DNA from: Paramecium octaurelia
Taxonomy: Eukaryota > Ciliophora > Oligohymenophorea > Peniculida > Parameciidae
Length of the DNA stretch: 64,000 bases
NCBI GenBank assembly: GCA_905182995.1
Contig: CAJJDP010000116.1
Span: forward strand, 282,684 to 346,683
Reading direction: 5' to 3'
A program made the translations under genes and the position numbers. Below are positions 1 through 10,708 of the stretch, in pieces; the stretch's first letter is position 1; every line of letters starts with the position of its first letter. A model generated the notes under the pieces. That model was not told the origin of the DNA and did not search any database. It was given only the letters and a program-made list of their open reading frames with translations.

Positions 1-173
1 TGGACTCAAATAATTAATGTCCAAGTTAAGAATAGATAGAGAAAACAAATTAATTGGATTGCGGATGCGTTGATATATTGTATTGCAATGGAATATATAT
101 TATCAATGCCATGATGCTTATATTAATTTTATTGGTAATTTGAATTCGTCGTATAAATTTATATATTAAATAA
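1..173. other. AT-rich 5' flank, no gene seen
   Basis: Short AT-rich stretch upstream of the first gene. It presumably contains that gene's promoter and perhaps the end of a neighbour outside the window. I see no open frame or motif I can support. Confidence 0.4.
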
Positions 174-1513
174 ATGAACACAAGTGAATTGGTCGAGTAT
201 CAATAAAAAGTAGAGGCTTACATAAAAGAGCACAAAATGACTGATTTATTCGAAAATCTCACTAGATTGTTAGTGCTTTCGAGACCTTAGGATCCTATGA
301 CATTCTTGATAGATATTCTTGAAAATAGAAGAATGCAACGGCTTATCCTAGTAGCAGGAGTAGTTGCCACAACTAGATAAGAAATAGTAGTATCCCTTGC
401 GAATATGTTCAATTACAAAGTTATAACAGTAGATGATCACTTTAAATCTCATTGGATAAATGATGATTAAGTAAATCAATACATTCATGCAGAATTGAAA
501 AAGACAGAGAAACACTTCAGAGGTATCGTGATATCTGGTTACCCCAACAACATTACACAAGCATATTATTTACAGTCGTTGGGAATCATACCAGAAAGGT
601 AGAATATGAAATTATTTTAGGTTCTTTTATTTGGAGAGCGATATAGATTTTTGCAGATAGTATTATGAATAAATATCTGAATCTCAAGAGGAAGTGACTA
701 AGGCGTTGACTAGAGATAGATTAAATAAGAAGGATTTGGAGTATATCTATGGATCCTATATGGACATATTTAATACATCTAAAAGGACCAAAGAAGACAT
801 TATTGAAAATATCAAATAGATTATTCGTTTGAGAGATAGGAAGTTTCCTCCTCTTCGTTATCCGAGGGTGGCAATTATACGACCTCCTGGATTAAAAGAA
901 AGAGCAATTTAATTAGCATAAATATTTAGTAAACGATATGGTTTAGTTTAACTGATTACCTTCGATATGATTCAGCAATAAATTCAAAATAAAGGAGCTT
1001 TGGGTCCTTTAATTTATAGTACACTTCAGAAGGAAGAAGATATACCTAATGATATAACGAATAGCATAGTCTATACCGAACTTCTATCAACTGAGGCCAG
1101 AACTAAGGGATGGGTTTTAGAGGGATTTCCTAAGAATGAAGCTTAATTGAAGTTTTTGGAGGCACAAAATGTGAATTTATTTGTAATTTTAAATGAAGAT
1201 GAAGATGTCTTAATTAACAAGTCTAAGTAACTGAAGATTGATCCTGTTACTAAAATAAAATACGAGAAAGTGCCATTAAATAATAAACCATTATTAGACA
1301 GATTACAGAATTATTAGGTAATTGAATAAGATAATTTAGGTTCATAATGAATAATTGTTTAAGTCTAGGATATCTAAATATTAGGCATTTGTAAAATTGA
1401 TTGAATAGAAATTTGGTGAACGAGTCTAGGTATTCAAATTAGAAAAGGATTCAACCGAGAATATCATTAGAGTGACAGATGTATTTTTGAATAATCCAAA
1501 AATTTATAATTGA
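174..1513 (+). CDS. adenylate kinase 8-like protein (degenerate P-loops)
   Basis: Two tandem adenylate-kinase-like domains of the AK8 type, a family found in cilia and flagella. With introns at 599-620 and 1318-1339 (22 nt each) the frame encodes 431 residues; human AK8 has about 480. The N-terminus carries the short docking-like segment typical of AK8 (RPQDPMTFLIDIL). The second domain keeps GWVLEGFPK and the LID motif KIDPVTKIKY. Both nucleotide loops are eroded: GVVATTRQ in domain 1 and RPPGLKERA in domain 2, against the family pattern GxPxSGKT. It is therefore recognisable as AK8 but probably a weak or inactive kinase, perhaps structural. The start is the first ATG after an AT-rich leader. 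It converges on the S49 peptidase gene, with 19 bp between stop codons. The family call is firm; loss of activity is inferred. Confidence 0.85.
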
Positions 1514-1532
1514 TAGATAAATTTATTTGTGC

Positions 1533-2513
1533 TCAATATTTATTAGAATTTATAATAAAGTCATTCAGATAATCCATCATCAAATCATATGCACTCTATT
1601 AAATATCAATATTGTTTAGTGCATTAGTCAATAATTCACTAATCTATTCTTATATGTCATGATAAGCATTTTCATTAACAAAAAGTTAGCAATTGTTCTC
1701 AAATTTAGTGAGCAGATTTTCAATTGCCAAATGTAATTATCCTTAGACAATAATCATCGAACTTTCATCTTTATAAAGTGTTAACTCTCTGGATTTGTAC
1801 TTTGGATATTTTTTTGCCAAAACTTCATCAAAAGTACAAATATCATCAATCAATCCATTCTCAAGTGCCTATTATGCTGTATAAATCTTGCTTTCCTCAA
1901 ATTTCTTTATCTTACCTGCTCTATTCTATTTTATCTGATCTAAAGCAAATTGAAATTCAGTTTGAAGTTCTTTATTTACAAATTCCAATTATTTTTCACT
2001 CACTTTAGTAAATGCATCTAATAAAATGCTTTCCCTTCTACTCTTTCTATAATTAATTTTTAAATTTTCAAGCACATTCTAAAATCCAATGGACTTCTTA
2101 GATGGTTAAACCTCTCCAATTAAAGAGAATGGATCTATAATTTTAAATCTTTATTACTTGCATATACTTCTGTACCACAACTTGCTAAGTAGTATGCTGA
2201 CCCTAAAGCATAGCAATCGATAAATGTATAAAATGGAGCATCTAAATTTTGAGCAGCCTGCTGGAATGCTTCTGCTACAATTTATGCTTATGTTATATCC
2301 CCATAGGCTATAATGATATTGATGTAGCGAACCTGAGTTGATTGATAGCATTAAGACTTTGGGTTTTTCTTAGATATGTTTCCTTAATTAGAATAGTATT
2401 TTGGTAGCAGATGATTCGGTCATAGCCTTTGAAAATACAAAGTGAAATATTTCTCTTTTGGGTCTCCATGGTTTGAGCATGAAGCGAACGCTATTATAAA
2501 GAAATGCACTCAT
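1533..2513 (-). CDS. S49 (SppA-like) serine peptidase
   Basis: Spliced with introns at 2308-2332 (25 nt) and 2135-2157 (23 nt), the frame gives 310 residues with the layout of the signal peptide peptidase A / S49 family. After a basic, hydrophobic N-terminus (MSAFLYNSVRFMLKPWRPKR) that could target an organelle come SINSxYGDITQAQIVAEAF, then the nucleophile region DCYALGSAYYLAS followed by VYANPFSLIGEV. A lysine-rich helix follows, then AQQALENGLIDDI, the usual S49 end motif. The serine of GSAYY is the likely nucleophile and a downstream lysine the base, by family analogy. The substrate is unknown. The gene sits tail to tail with the AK8-like gene and 23 bp downstream of the VPS9 gene. Confidence 0.78.
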
Positions 2514-2536
2514 TAATTAGAATATAATATAATTAT

Positions 2537-3834
2537 TCAAAGAATCCCAAAGAATTTTCGAGTTGCCTACTTTTTGGTTTCACTTTAACTCTCTTTGATT
2601 ATTTCATTAGTCAAATCATAAAGGTTGTGGATATCCTTTTGCATTTCCATCAGATTCTTGTATAAATTCTAATATTCTTCATAAAATTCTGGGATTTCAT
2701 TCAAGGTTATGTTCTAAATTGAGTTATGAAATGATACATTTAACTATTTCTGGTTGAATTTTAATTTATATTTCTTTGATTGTTCATAGAACTTTGACTT
2801 GCGTTGAAGATCCTGTATTTTCATTTTAATCATTTACAAATTGACATAATTTTAATGGGCATCCATATTGAAAACACCATTTTGAGATAATTCCTATGAT
2901 TATTATGGTAAAATGGGATTACATTTTATGAATTTTTGATAGTGTCTAGACGTTCTTTGCTTAGATCTTGAAATTCTTGATGATTGATATTTAATTTGTG
3001 ATAATCCAATTTTTCAATAAATTAGAGAGTTGATTCATAAGTAGTAAAGTAGTATTCATCTTCTCCAGTTATTCTTTTGGGTGATCGATAATAACTCACA
3101 AACAAAATATTAGAATAAGCTTTTTAGGGTTGGGCCTTGAGAGTGGCGTATATTAAGACAGGTAACAAGTTGTCAGCCCCAGTTGGTTGATTGTTGGCCA
3201 TTTGATTGACAATAGCTAAGTTATGGTAATTAATATTACCACTTGTTTGTTTGCCTGCATTAACAATACAATTTAGTTTTTCTCTTGGAGTTTCTACTTT
3301 ATCAATTTTAGATATTACTAAGAATTTATATTCACTATATTACAATCAACTACTTGGTTAAACATTTTATGTTTTTCAATGTTTTCATCGATTTCAAGAT
3401 GTTTAGCTTAAACAAATGAATATGCTTTCATAGAAAATTCAATTTCTCTATCTTTGACTGGATCGATTGAGATCAATCTAGAAATTAAGAGAAATCGAAG
3501 TACTTAGAACAAAGTGGTTTCATAACAAGTTTTTCAATGGCCTCTCCATTTTCCCTCAGAAATTCATCTGACTCTTTCCATAGGTCTTGAAATTCATCTT
3601 CAAATTCGCTTATTTTTTGTTATACAACGTTGGGTAAGGAATCAAATGGCATTTTGTTTTGTTACACATCTCGAATGAAACTTAACTTTAATGCATGCAC
3701 AATAGCTACTTAATAATTTTTTATTTGAGTGCAATTGATTCTGTTCTTTTCATTTTATCAGACACGGTTGGTTCCACCCTTCTGGATTATTCAAAAGACT
3801 ATTCTGAGTCATCAATCAAAGTTGATTAATCCAT
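2537..3834 (-). CDS. VPS9-domain Rab guanine nucleotide exchange factor
   Basis: The model has four small introns (about 20, 26, 26 and 29 nt) and encodes 398 residues. The centre contains a clear VPS9 domain: KVETPREKLNCIVNAG, then the hallmark NQPTGADNLLPVLIYATLKA and NILFVSYYRSP, followed by GEDEYYFTTYESTLQFIEKL. VPS9 proteins load GTP onto Rab5-type GTPases on endosomes. The N-terminal part is helical and the C-terminus is a coiled coil. The first intron is the least certain because it ends in AAAG rather than TAG; a 32-nt alternative starting slightly upstream also keeps the frame. Confidence 0.82.
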
Positions 3835-3949
3835 ATACGTGTAAATAATTTAATAATGTCGATTGTCAATAGGAATTATTACTATATATAAAAATGACTT
3901 CGCAAAAAATGTATAATGTTATGGTATATAATGACAGAAATATTAGTAT

Positions 3950-6361
3950 TCATTTAATCACACAAGGTCGGTATTGCAAATTGAGTTCTTTCAGCAATTC
4001 AATGGAGCAGTAACATAAAGGTGTTTTTCCTTCATTATTCAATTTATCAATATCTGCTCCATTGGACACGAATAGGTTGATGATCACAATATTGCCTGAT
4101 GCAAAAGCAGCAAAAGTGGGAGTTTCTCCATCTTTGCATGGCATATTAACATCGGCACCATTAATGAGTAGAAAATTGCAGAATAGAACACTTTGTTATT
4201 TGGCAGCATAATACAAAGGACAGTACATGTCAACATCATAACAATTCACATCACTTGCTTCAAATATGAACCCTGAATGATCAATCCATAGTGTGTTATT
4301 GACTTTCAAAGCCAAAAACAATTTCCGTTATTTCAATTTCAATTATATCATGGTTTTTGGAATGGCAACTTTTGAATAATCAATCTGTGGCTTTTTTATA
4401 GTTTTCTTTCTATATTACTAATGATGCAAAGCAATCTTTAGACTTTTATAGCATTCTTCAACATCTATTTATTTTCTTTTTTCATTCAATTTCTAGACCA
4501 ATCTATAGAACTTAGCTGGTTGAGGAGTTAGAAATTTCTTCTGGGAAACAGCTCTTTCAAATCTTTTCTTGGAGATATAGGCTTTGAAAGCCTTCTTAAT
4601 TTTATTAGCTGCAGCCAATTCAATTTCAGGAGTTATCCACTTGTTTCCATAGGGTAAAGTAGTATCACTTTCTTCAATAGTGAGTGATTGATGTGCATAA
4701 GGTCTTTGTCTAACAGGTCCTCCTGAATAAAATTAAGAGAAATTCTGTTTGTTCATTTCATAATCCTTCTTTTTCAATTTGAGTAAGTAATCCTATACTT
4801 TAGTTGGATTAGGTTGATTAGAGTGCAAATCAGGTTAAGATTTAATTATCACTTTAGAACTGGGATGTGTTTTTCTCATGACTACTTTTAGTGTTAGACT
4901 TTCTGTTTTAGATGGGAAAATGGGTTTATTTGAATCATTGGTCGTAGCTAATTTCTTTTCTCTCTTTTCTCTTTTCTAAATATAGATGAATGATACTTTT
5001 CTTTCTAATATGGACATCATAATGTCTTTGAATTTCCAAACCAAAGGATTTGCTATGGGATTGCCTCTTCTATATTCTTGATAGAAGATCTTGTATTTAT
5101 CAGTGTTTTCTTTGAGAGTGTCTTTTCTATCTTCCTTCATTTCTCTGAGCATTTTCAGAAATTTGAACTATAATAATAGTAGTGATTCAGATGTACCTTT
5201 AATTTCTTGATATCCCCTTTATTGGTTTGTTGAATGTTAATTTCTGATCTCTCCTTTTCCTTTGCCTTTTAGTTAACTTTTAAGTAGAGATGTCTACTCT
5301 AATTCATTTCCTTAGATATTCTATAGTATTGATTTAGGATATTCTCGGCTATTGTTAATTCGATATCACTAATCACTTCTGAGTCCAATTAATTGATGAC
5401 TGTTTATAACAATCTGAAAATAGATAATCATATACTTTTTATTCGAACACTTATTCAAGAGATTGCTGGTGTTGACCAAATACAACAACTCTTCTTCTGT
5501 CATGGCTTATTGAGTGTCATATTTAAGCAAGAGTTCTTCTCTTCTTTATTGATCCTATTTGTCTTTGTCATGAGTTATGATGTACTCTCCCATTCCAATA
5601 GTATTAAATGAATTGCTATTAACCAACATACCCAATCTATGTTTTGCTGAGTTCCTTTTTACTTTGAAATCGGTTTCTTTTTCATTAGACCATTAGATGT
5701 TTGTGTTCACTTTGCTTTGTTTCTTGATTTTGTGTAATAAATTGTTTAATTCATCGATAATGGATTGCATATCAGGTTTTTTATAAGCAATGTTGGTCAC
5801 ATTGTCAGACGAATATATTTTCTTGGTATTTTCCTTGGAATTCAGAATTTCAATCAATGCGAATTTGAGTTTCTTCTTGAGACTTCTGAATTTAGTGTGG
5901 ATTTCAACCCAATTGAATATGTTTAGATTATTCTCATTTTCATGAATCACCTTGGTTTTAGTGCGTTGAAGTTCTCTCTACTCCATTTTGATTTTCCACT
6001 ACCTCAATTACTCAACCACCTAATTTTAGAGTTGTTTTATTATGAAATCCTCTCGCTCTTATTGAGAACCAAGACTTTAAACCTTATAAAAGGATATCCC
6101 TAATTCCAAAGCAATGCGAACACATTCATTTCTATCGGACAACTCATTACAATGAGATACCAGATAATGGACTCTCTCAACAAAAGTATCCAGAAATGAA
6201 ACCATTGGCATTCCATCACCTATTGTAGATTTGAGACTCTTCAATGTGGAATTGTGAGCAGTACTAATTTGACTCATGGAATGTCGTTTCTGATGAAATA
6301 GTTTCAATTTAGCATCAAATTGTTGGACAGAAGTCAATCCCAAAAATATGTCATCTGTCAT
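3950..6361 (-). CDS. IQ-motif and ankyrin-repeat protein
   Basis: 786 residues after removing introns at 5414-5435 (22 nt, ending CAG) and 5168-5196 (29 nt). The first 400 residues are charged and helical. Around two-thirds of the way along is an IQ-like calmodulin-binding helix, AANKIKKAFKAYISKKRFERA. The C-terminus has two to three ankyrin repeats (YYAAKQQSVLFCNFLLINGADVN; INLFVSNGADIDKLNNEGKTPL). This combination suggests a calmodulin-binding scaffold, possibly axonemal; that role is inference. The start ATG at 6361 lies only 32 bp from the ATG of the divergent neighbour. Confidence 0.8.
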
Positions 6362-6393
6362 AATAATTAGCGTTAAAATATAATATTTATATA
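6362..6393. promoter_or_regulatory. 32-bp divergent intergenic space
   Basis: The start codons of the IQ/ankyrin gene (minus) and the coiled-coil gene (plus) are separated by 32 AT-rich bases. Both promoters must lie here or overlap the coding regions. No specific motif is recognised. Confidence 0.4.
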
Positions 6394-7121
6394 ATGAAAT
6401 CTGATTCCTAACATGACAATGGAACTTTATAATAATTGGGTCGTTTGAGAATACCAAAAGTACTCTTCTTACCAGGCGAACCAATGGCCAAGAAGAGAGT
6501 CTCCTCCCTTCCATCCAGTCCTGTGAAGGGTATTCCAAATCAAGCAGATGTCCAAGAGAAACTTAGGGTACTTCAGGCTGAAAGGGAGGCAAAACAGAAA
6601 TTGCAAGAACAAGAAATGCTTGAGAGGGGCAAACGCTGTTCATTCAATAGATAAGCTCAGATCATAAACAAGTTGCATAATGTCGAATAGTAGTTAGACA
6701 GGTGGAAGAAGACCAGACATAACATTGAATTGTAAGTAATTATAGTAAGGAAAAGCATCAACAAGACCAAGATGAGTTAGATGTTTGAATCTCATTAAAA
6801 GACTGGACTTGAATTTCACCGTCCAATTTAGTAAAGAAACAAGAGTTATTCTGAATTTGAACATAGAAGCAGTGGAGCGTAATTTAATCCTGAGCTTTTT
6901 TAAAGAAAGAAGGACAGAGAGAGAGAACGATCTTAATTGGTAAATTAGACAAGATATCGAAATAATGTAAATTAGGTATTGATAATCTAATATCTCAGAT
7001 CGATAGAAATGTAAGAGTTATGCAGAAAAAGTATAGAACTGAAAAAAAATGTTTTGCACTCAGAAAGCCCTTTTATAATATTAATGATATTAAAAATTAT
7101 TCTCACTTCTTATTATTTTGA
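6394..7121 (+). CDS. basic coiled-coil protein, unknown function
   Basis: 234 residues with one intron at 6976-6998 (23 nt, ending CAG). It is highly charged, with a strong coiled coil near residues 50-85 (REAKQKLQEQEMLERGKR) and an arginine/lysine-rich tail. I do not recognise a family. The chosen start is the first in-frame ATG; another at 6487 would remove 31 residues. It is transcribed divergently from the IQ/ankyrin gene. Confidence 0.6.
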
Positions 7122-7445
7122 TATTTTTAACTATCCCATTTAATAAAAAAACCAATCGTTTTGTAAAATATGAAATGATTAAATTGTACTTAATATATGT
7201 TAAATTTTATCATTATTCATTATGATTTCTATATATTCATAATCATCTAAATGATAGAATATATAATATGTAATTATCTAAGTGTTATTTATTCAATCAA
7301 ATGATAATACTAGTTGTATTATAAAATAATTAGAATATAAGATAAAATCATTTCATTAAGAATTCACTTAAATACATCCATAAAATAATCTTTGTTTTTA
7401 AAGAGATGATATTTAAGAATAATTAATCTATCTAAGCAATTATTG
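7122..7445. other. AT-rich spacer
   Basis: Very AT-rich sequence. A frame opening at 7407 reads plausibly into the following duplicated block and might be the 5' part of the tail-anchored gene, but it meets an in-frame TGA that I could not splice out convincingly. Nothing else is supported. Confidence 0.35.
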
Positions 7446-8072
7446 ATAGCACAAAGCATCGCATTAATTTTTATATATAATTGGATCATAAGCCAAAATT
7501 TAAATTATTGAATTATTAGAATAGCTGATCTGAATCTTTGAATTTGGAAATACTAAATTTATATTTTAGATTCTTATTTTTCAATTCAGTAGTCACTACT
7601 AAATTATTAAGAATATAATTAATATTGCTCTTATAGTTTAGTAGGATAGGATTTTATTTTGGTTTAAGATTGATATTGAAGATTAATAATTGGAAGAGTG
7701 CAGAGAATTTTATGTAGTTGTAAAAGGAAAGGGATTCTTAAAGAATGAGTTCAAATAAGGATTTTAGAGGTTTAATATTTAATGGAATTATATACAAGGA
7801 AATTTACACTATTGATTACTAGATTCATTAATGAAGGTAGTGAATATATCTGGAATTAACACTCTTATATATGCTTTAATCCTTTTATGTGTATATATAT
7901 AAAATTTGTTAATTAAATGGAATTGTATTTGACATTCTAGATAATTTATTTGATCAATTGTCATAATCATTTAGATTTGAATTCTAACTGAAAGTTGACA
8001 ACTACTGTGGATATTTTCAGAAATGAAACATTCAATAAAGAGCAAAGTCTTACATTTGTTAGGAAATTTAAA

Positions 8073-8702
8073 ATGAATAATTTTTTATTTTTAATGGCAT
8101 ATCAGATTGATTTGTCCCAATCAAAATTTATTGTAGATGACACTCCTCAATTGAAGAGGGAACCTCCAGCAATATTCGCCAAGAAGGAGTCAACAGATTA
8201 CTTTGATGGAAATTCTACGGTTTGCGAATGCAATGAGGAAATAGAACCTTATGCGTTTTAATTGAGATTCAAAGTCGAATTGAAGTAGGATCCAATTGCA
8301 TAAACATAAGAGGAGAAGGAACTTTGTAATATGGGTTCGAGTTTCGGAGTCTATGATGGTGATAAAAACAATAATTTCGATAATCCTATTGATCACGTCA
8401 ATCAAAATACACAAGATCCAAAAGACAATCATCAAAATCTTGGAGAAAGTAAATAAAGTTTCAATCATATTCAAAAACGCAATGTGTTCGTATAAACTAA
8501 GAAGTTATTGCTTAAAAACCAATAATAGCTATTTAAATGTAACTAAAAGTACGTCAATCATGCAGTTTATTAAGAAACTCTACTCAGTTTGAAGTAGAAA
8601 TAAAGTCTGCAAAAGTTCGTAAGTAAAAAGAATAACAAAAATCGATTATTGAATTTACTCATACCATTGATTTTATTTATAATACTAATTATGTGTTTAT
8701 GA
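8073..8702 (+). CDS. probable tail-anchored protein, 3' exon (copy 1)
   Basis: Open for 209 residues from an ATG, with codons that look coding and the usual TAA/TAG glutamines. The middle is acidic and polar (VYDGDKNNNFDNPIDHVNQN) and the extreme C-terminus is one hydrophobic helix (LLNLLIPLILFIILIMCL) preceded by lysines, as in tail-anchored membrane proteins. The frame stays open upstream to 7992, so the real start may be earlier and split by introns; segments at 7640-7800 also look coding. No family is recognised. The second copy at 9464-10093 is part of the duplication and is probably the same gene counted twice. Confidence 0.5.
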
Positions 8703-8718
8703 TTAATATATAATTAGA

Positions 8719-8835
8719 TCAGAATCTTAATACTCTGTCTTGGACATACAACATCTCATATCTGGTGTTGTAATCCATGTCACCTGAAGGTTTGCATGCC
8801 AAATCCCAATAAGAAGTATTAAACACCTATAGATT
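8719..8835 (-). pseudogene. truncated duplicate of the small membrane protein gene's 3' end
   Basis: The minus-strand last exon and part of the preceding intron of the gene at 10110-10660 are repeated here because of the block duplication. The copy stops at the N. It is most likely an assembly artefact and not a real second gene. Confidence 0.75.
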
Positions 8836-8836
8836 N
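8836..8836. other. single-N join between duplicated blocks
   Basis: One unresolved base separates the two exact copies. It is best explained as a scaffold join. Confidence 0.9.
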
Positions 8837-10226
8837 ATAGCACAAAGCATCGCATTAATTTTTATATATAATTGGATCATAAGCCAAAATTTAAATTATT
8901 GAATTATTAGAATAGCTGATCTGAATCTTTGAATTTGGAAATACTAAATTTATATTTTAGATTCTTATTTTTCAATTCAGTAGTCACTACTAAATTATTA
9001 AGAATATAATTAATATTGCTCTTATAGTTTAGTAGGATAGGATTTTATTTTGGTTTAAGATTGATATTGAAGATTAATAATTGGAAGAGTGCAGAGAATT
9101 TTATGTAGTTGTAAAAGGAAAGGGATTCTTAAAGAATGAGTTCAAATAAGGATTTTAGAGGTTTAATATTTAATGGAATTATATACAAGGAAATTTACAC
9201 TATTGATTACTAGATTCATTAATGAAGGTAGTGAATATATCTGGAATTAACACTCTTATATATGCTTTAATCCTTTTATGTGTATATATATAAAATTTGT
9301 TAATTAAATGGAATTGTATTTGACATTCTAGATAATTTATTTGATCAATTGTCATAATCATTTAGATTTGAATTCTAACTGAAAGTTGACAACTACTGTG
9401 GATATTTTCAGAAATGAAACATTCAATAAAGAGCAAAGTCTTACATTTGTTAGGAAATTTAAAATGAATAATTTTTTATTTTTAATGGCATATCAGATTG
9501 ATTTGTCCCAATCAAAATTTATTGTAGATGACACTCCTCAATTGAAGAGGGAACCTCCAGCAATATTCGCCAAGAAGGAGTCAACAGATTACTTTGATGG
9601 AAATTCTACGGTTTGCGAATGCAATGAGGAAATAGAACCTTATGCGTTTTAATTGAGATTCAAAGTCGAATTGAAGTAGGATCCAATTGCATAAACATAA
9701 GAGGAGAAGGAACTTTGTAATATGGGTTCGAGTTTCGGAGTCTATGATGGTGATAAAAACAATAATTTCGATAATCCTATTGATCACGTCAATCAAAATA
9801 CACAAGATCCAAAAGACAATCATCAAAATCTTGGAGAAAGTAAATAAAGTTTCAATCATATTCAAAAACGCAATGTGTTCGTATAAACTAAGAAGTTATT
9901 GCTTAAAAACCAATAATAGCTATTTAAATGTAACTAAAAGTACGTCAATCATGCAGTTTATTAAGAAACTCTACTCAGTTTGAAGTAGAAATAAAGTCTG
10001 CAAAAGTTCGTAAGTAAAAAGAATAACAAAAATCGATTATTGAATTTACTCATACCATTGATTTTATTTATAATACTAATTATGTGTTTATGATTAATAT
10101 ATAATTAGATCAGAATCTTAATACTCTGTCTTGGACATACAACATCTCATATCTGGTGTTGTAATCCATGTCACCTGAAGGTTTGCATGCCAAATCCCAA
10201 TAAGAAGTATTAAACACCTATAGATT
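8837..10226. repeat. exact 1,390-bp direct duplication, copy 2
   Basis: Second copy of 7446-8835. Here the minus-strand small membrane protein gene continues past the end of the block into unique sequence, so this copy is the one contiguous with the downstream region. Confidence 0.9.
9464..10093 (+). CDS. probable tail-anchored protein, 3' exon (copy 2)
   Basis: Identical to 8073-8702. If the block duplication is an assembly error there is only one such gene. It converges on the small membrane protein gene, whose stop lies 16 bp downstream. Confidence 0.45.
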
Positions 10227-10660
10227 ATTGATTGATTGATACTTAGCAAGGATCTCCCAATAAGAAAGTATTCCAAATTAAAATGTAAGCAAACAAAACC
10301 CAGCCACTTCTGTACATAAGATTCATGGCCATCACATGCATCTTATAAGTATAACTGTGATCCTCTTCCATTCCAATGCTATCTCCAGCTTATCTTAGCA
10401 CCAATGTCTTGAACAGCCCTCTTTCATAATTGTGATTCAATATCTTACTATCTACCAATTCCATGATAATATCCTGTCTAATATGTTGCTAACAATTTTG
10501 GATCAAATCTATTGATGTACTAATAGTAAGCATGCTTTGAACATGTCTTATAAAATCTCTTCTCCATTTTTATTAATATATATGAAATCCCCCCTTTCAA
10601 TAATTATTTATGTACTCAACACAATAGATGTCTAAATTCCCCAGCACCTACTCTACTCAT
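10110..10660 (-). CDS. small single-pass membrane protein, unknown
   Basis: The last two exons are well supported: a membrane helix (SGWVLFAYILIWNTFLL) is followed by an intron at 10218-10242 (25 nt, GTA..TAG) and the tail CKPSGDMDYNTRYEMLYVQD. The 5' part is less certain. The best model starts MSRVGAGEF at 10660 and uses two introns (about 27 and 28 nt) ending in AAG, giving 156 residues; a shorter model starts at 10533. The small size, aromatic-rich sequence and single helix would fit a mitochondrial complex subunit, but I cannot name one. Confidence 0.55.
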
Positions 10661-10708
10661 TACAATGCCAGTACAAGACGATATGTCTCCAGTGCCAAGA
10701 CTTCCCCA
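10661..10708. promoter_or_regulatory. 48-bp divergent intergenic space
   Basis: This space separates the proposed starts of the small membrane protein (minus) and the large unknown gene (plus). It must contain or adjoin both promoters. No motif is recognised. Confidence 0.3.

Larger units (their letters stand above)
7446..8835. repeat. exact 1,390-bp direct duplication, copy 1
   Basis: This block recurs at 8837-10226 with a constant offset of 1,391 bases and no difference that I could find. The two copies are separated by one N. Copy 1 continues the upstream sequence and copy 2 continues the downstream sequence. That is the pattern of two contigs whose overlapping ends were placed in tandem instead of being merged. 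Confidence 0.9.

Noticed and set aside
348-560. Minus-strand open frame inside the AK8-like gene
   Set aside because: Shadow of the plus-strand coding sequence, which has clear family motifs.
5393-5611. Plus-strand open frame within the IQ/ankyrin gene
   Set aside because: Antisense shadow; the minus strand carries a continuous conserved protein here.
8190-8474. Minus-strand hydrophobic open frame (94 residues)
   Set aside because: It is antisense to an acidic, Asn/Asp-rich plus-strand frame; antisense of such sequence is always hydrophobic.
7446-10226. Recent tandem gene duplication as the explanation of the exact repeats
   Set aside because: Perfect identity, one N exactly at the junction and three cases with the same pattern favour unmerged contig overlaps.
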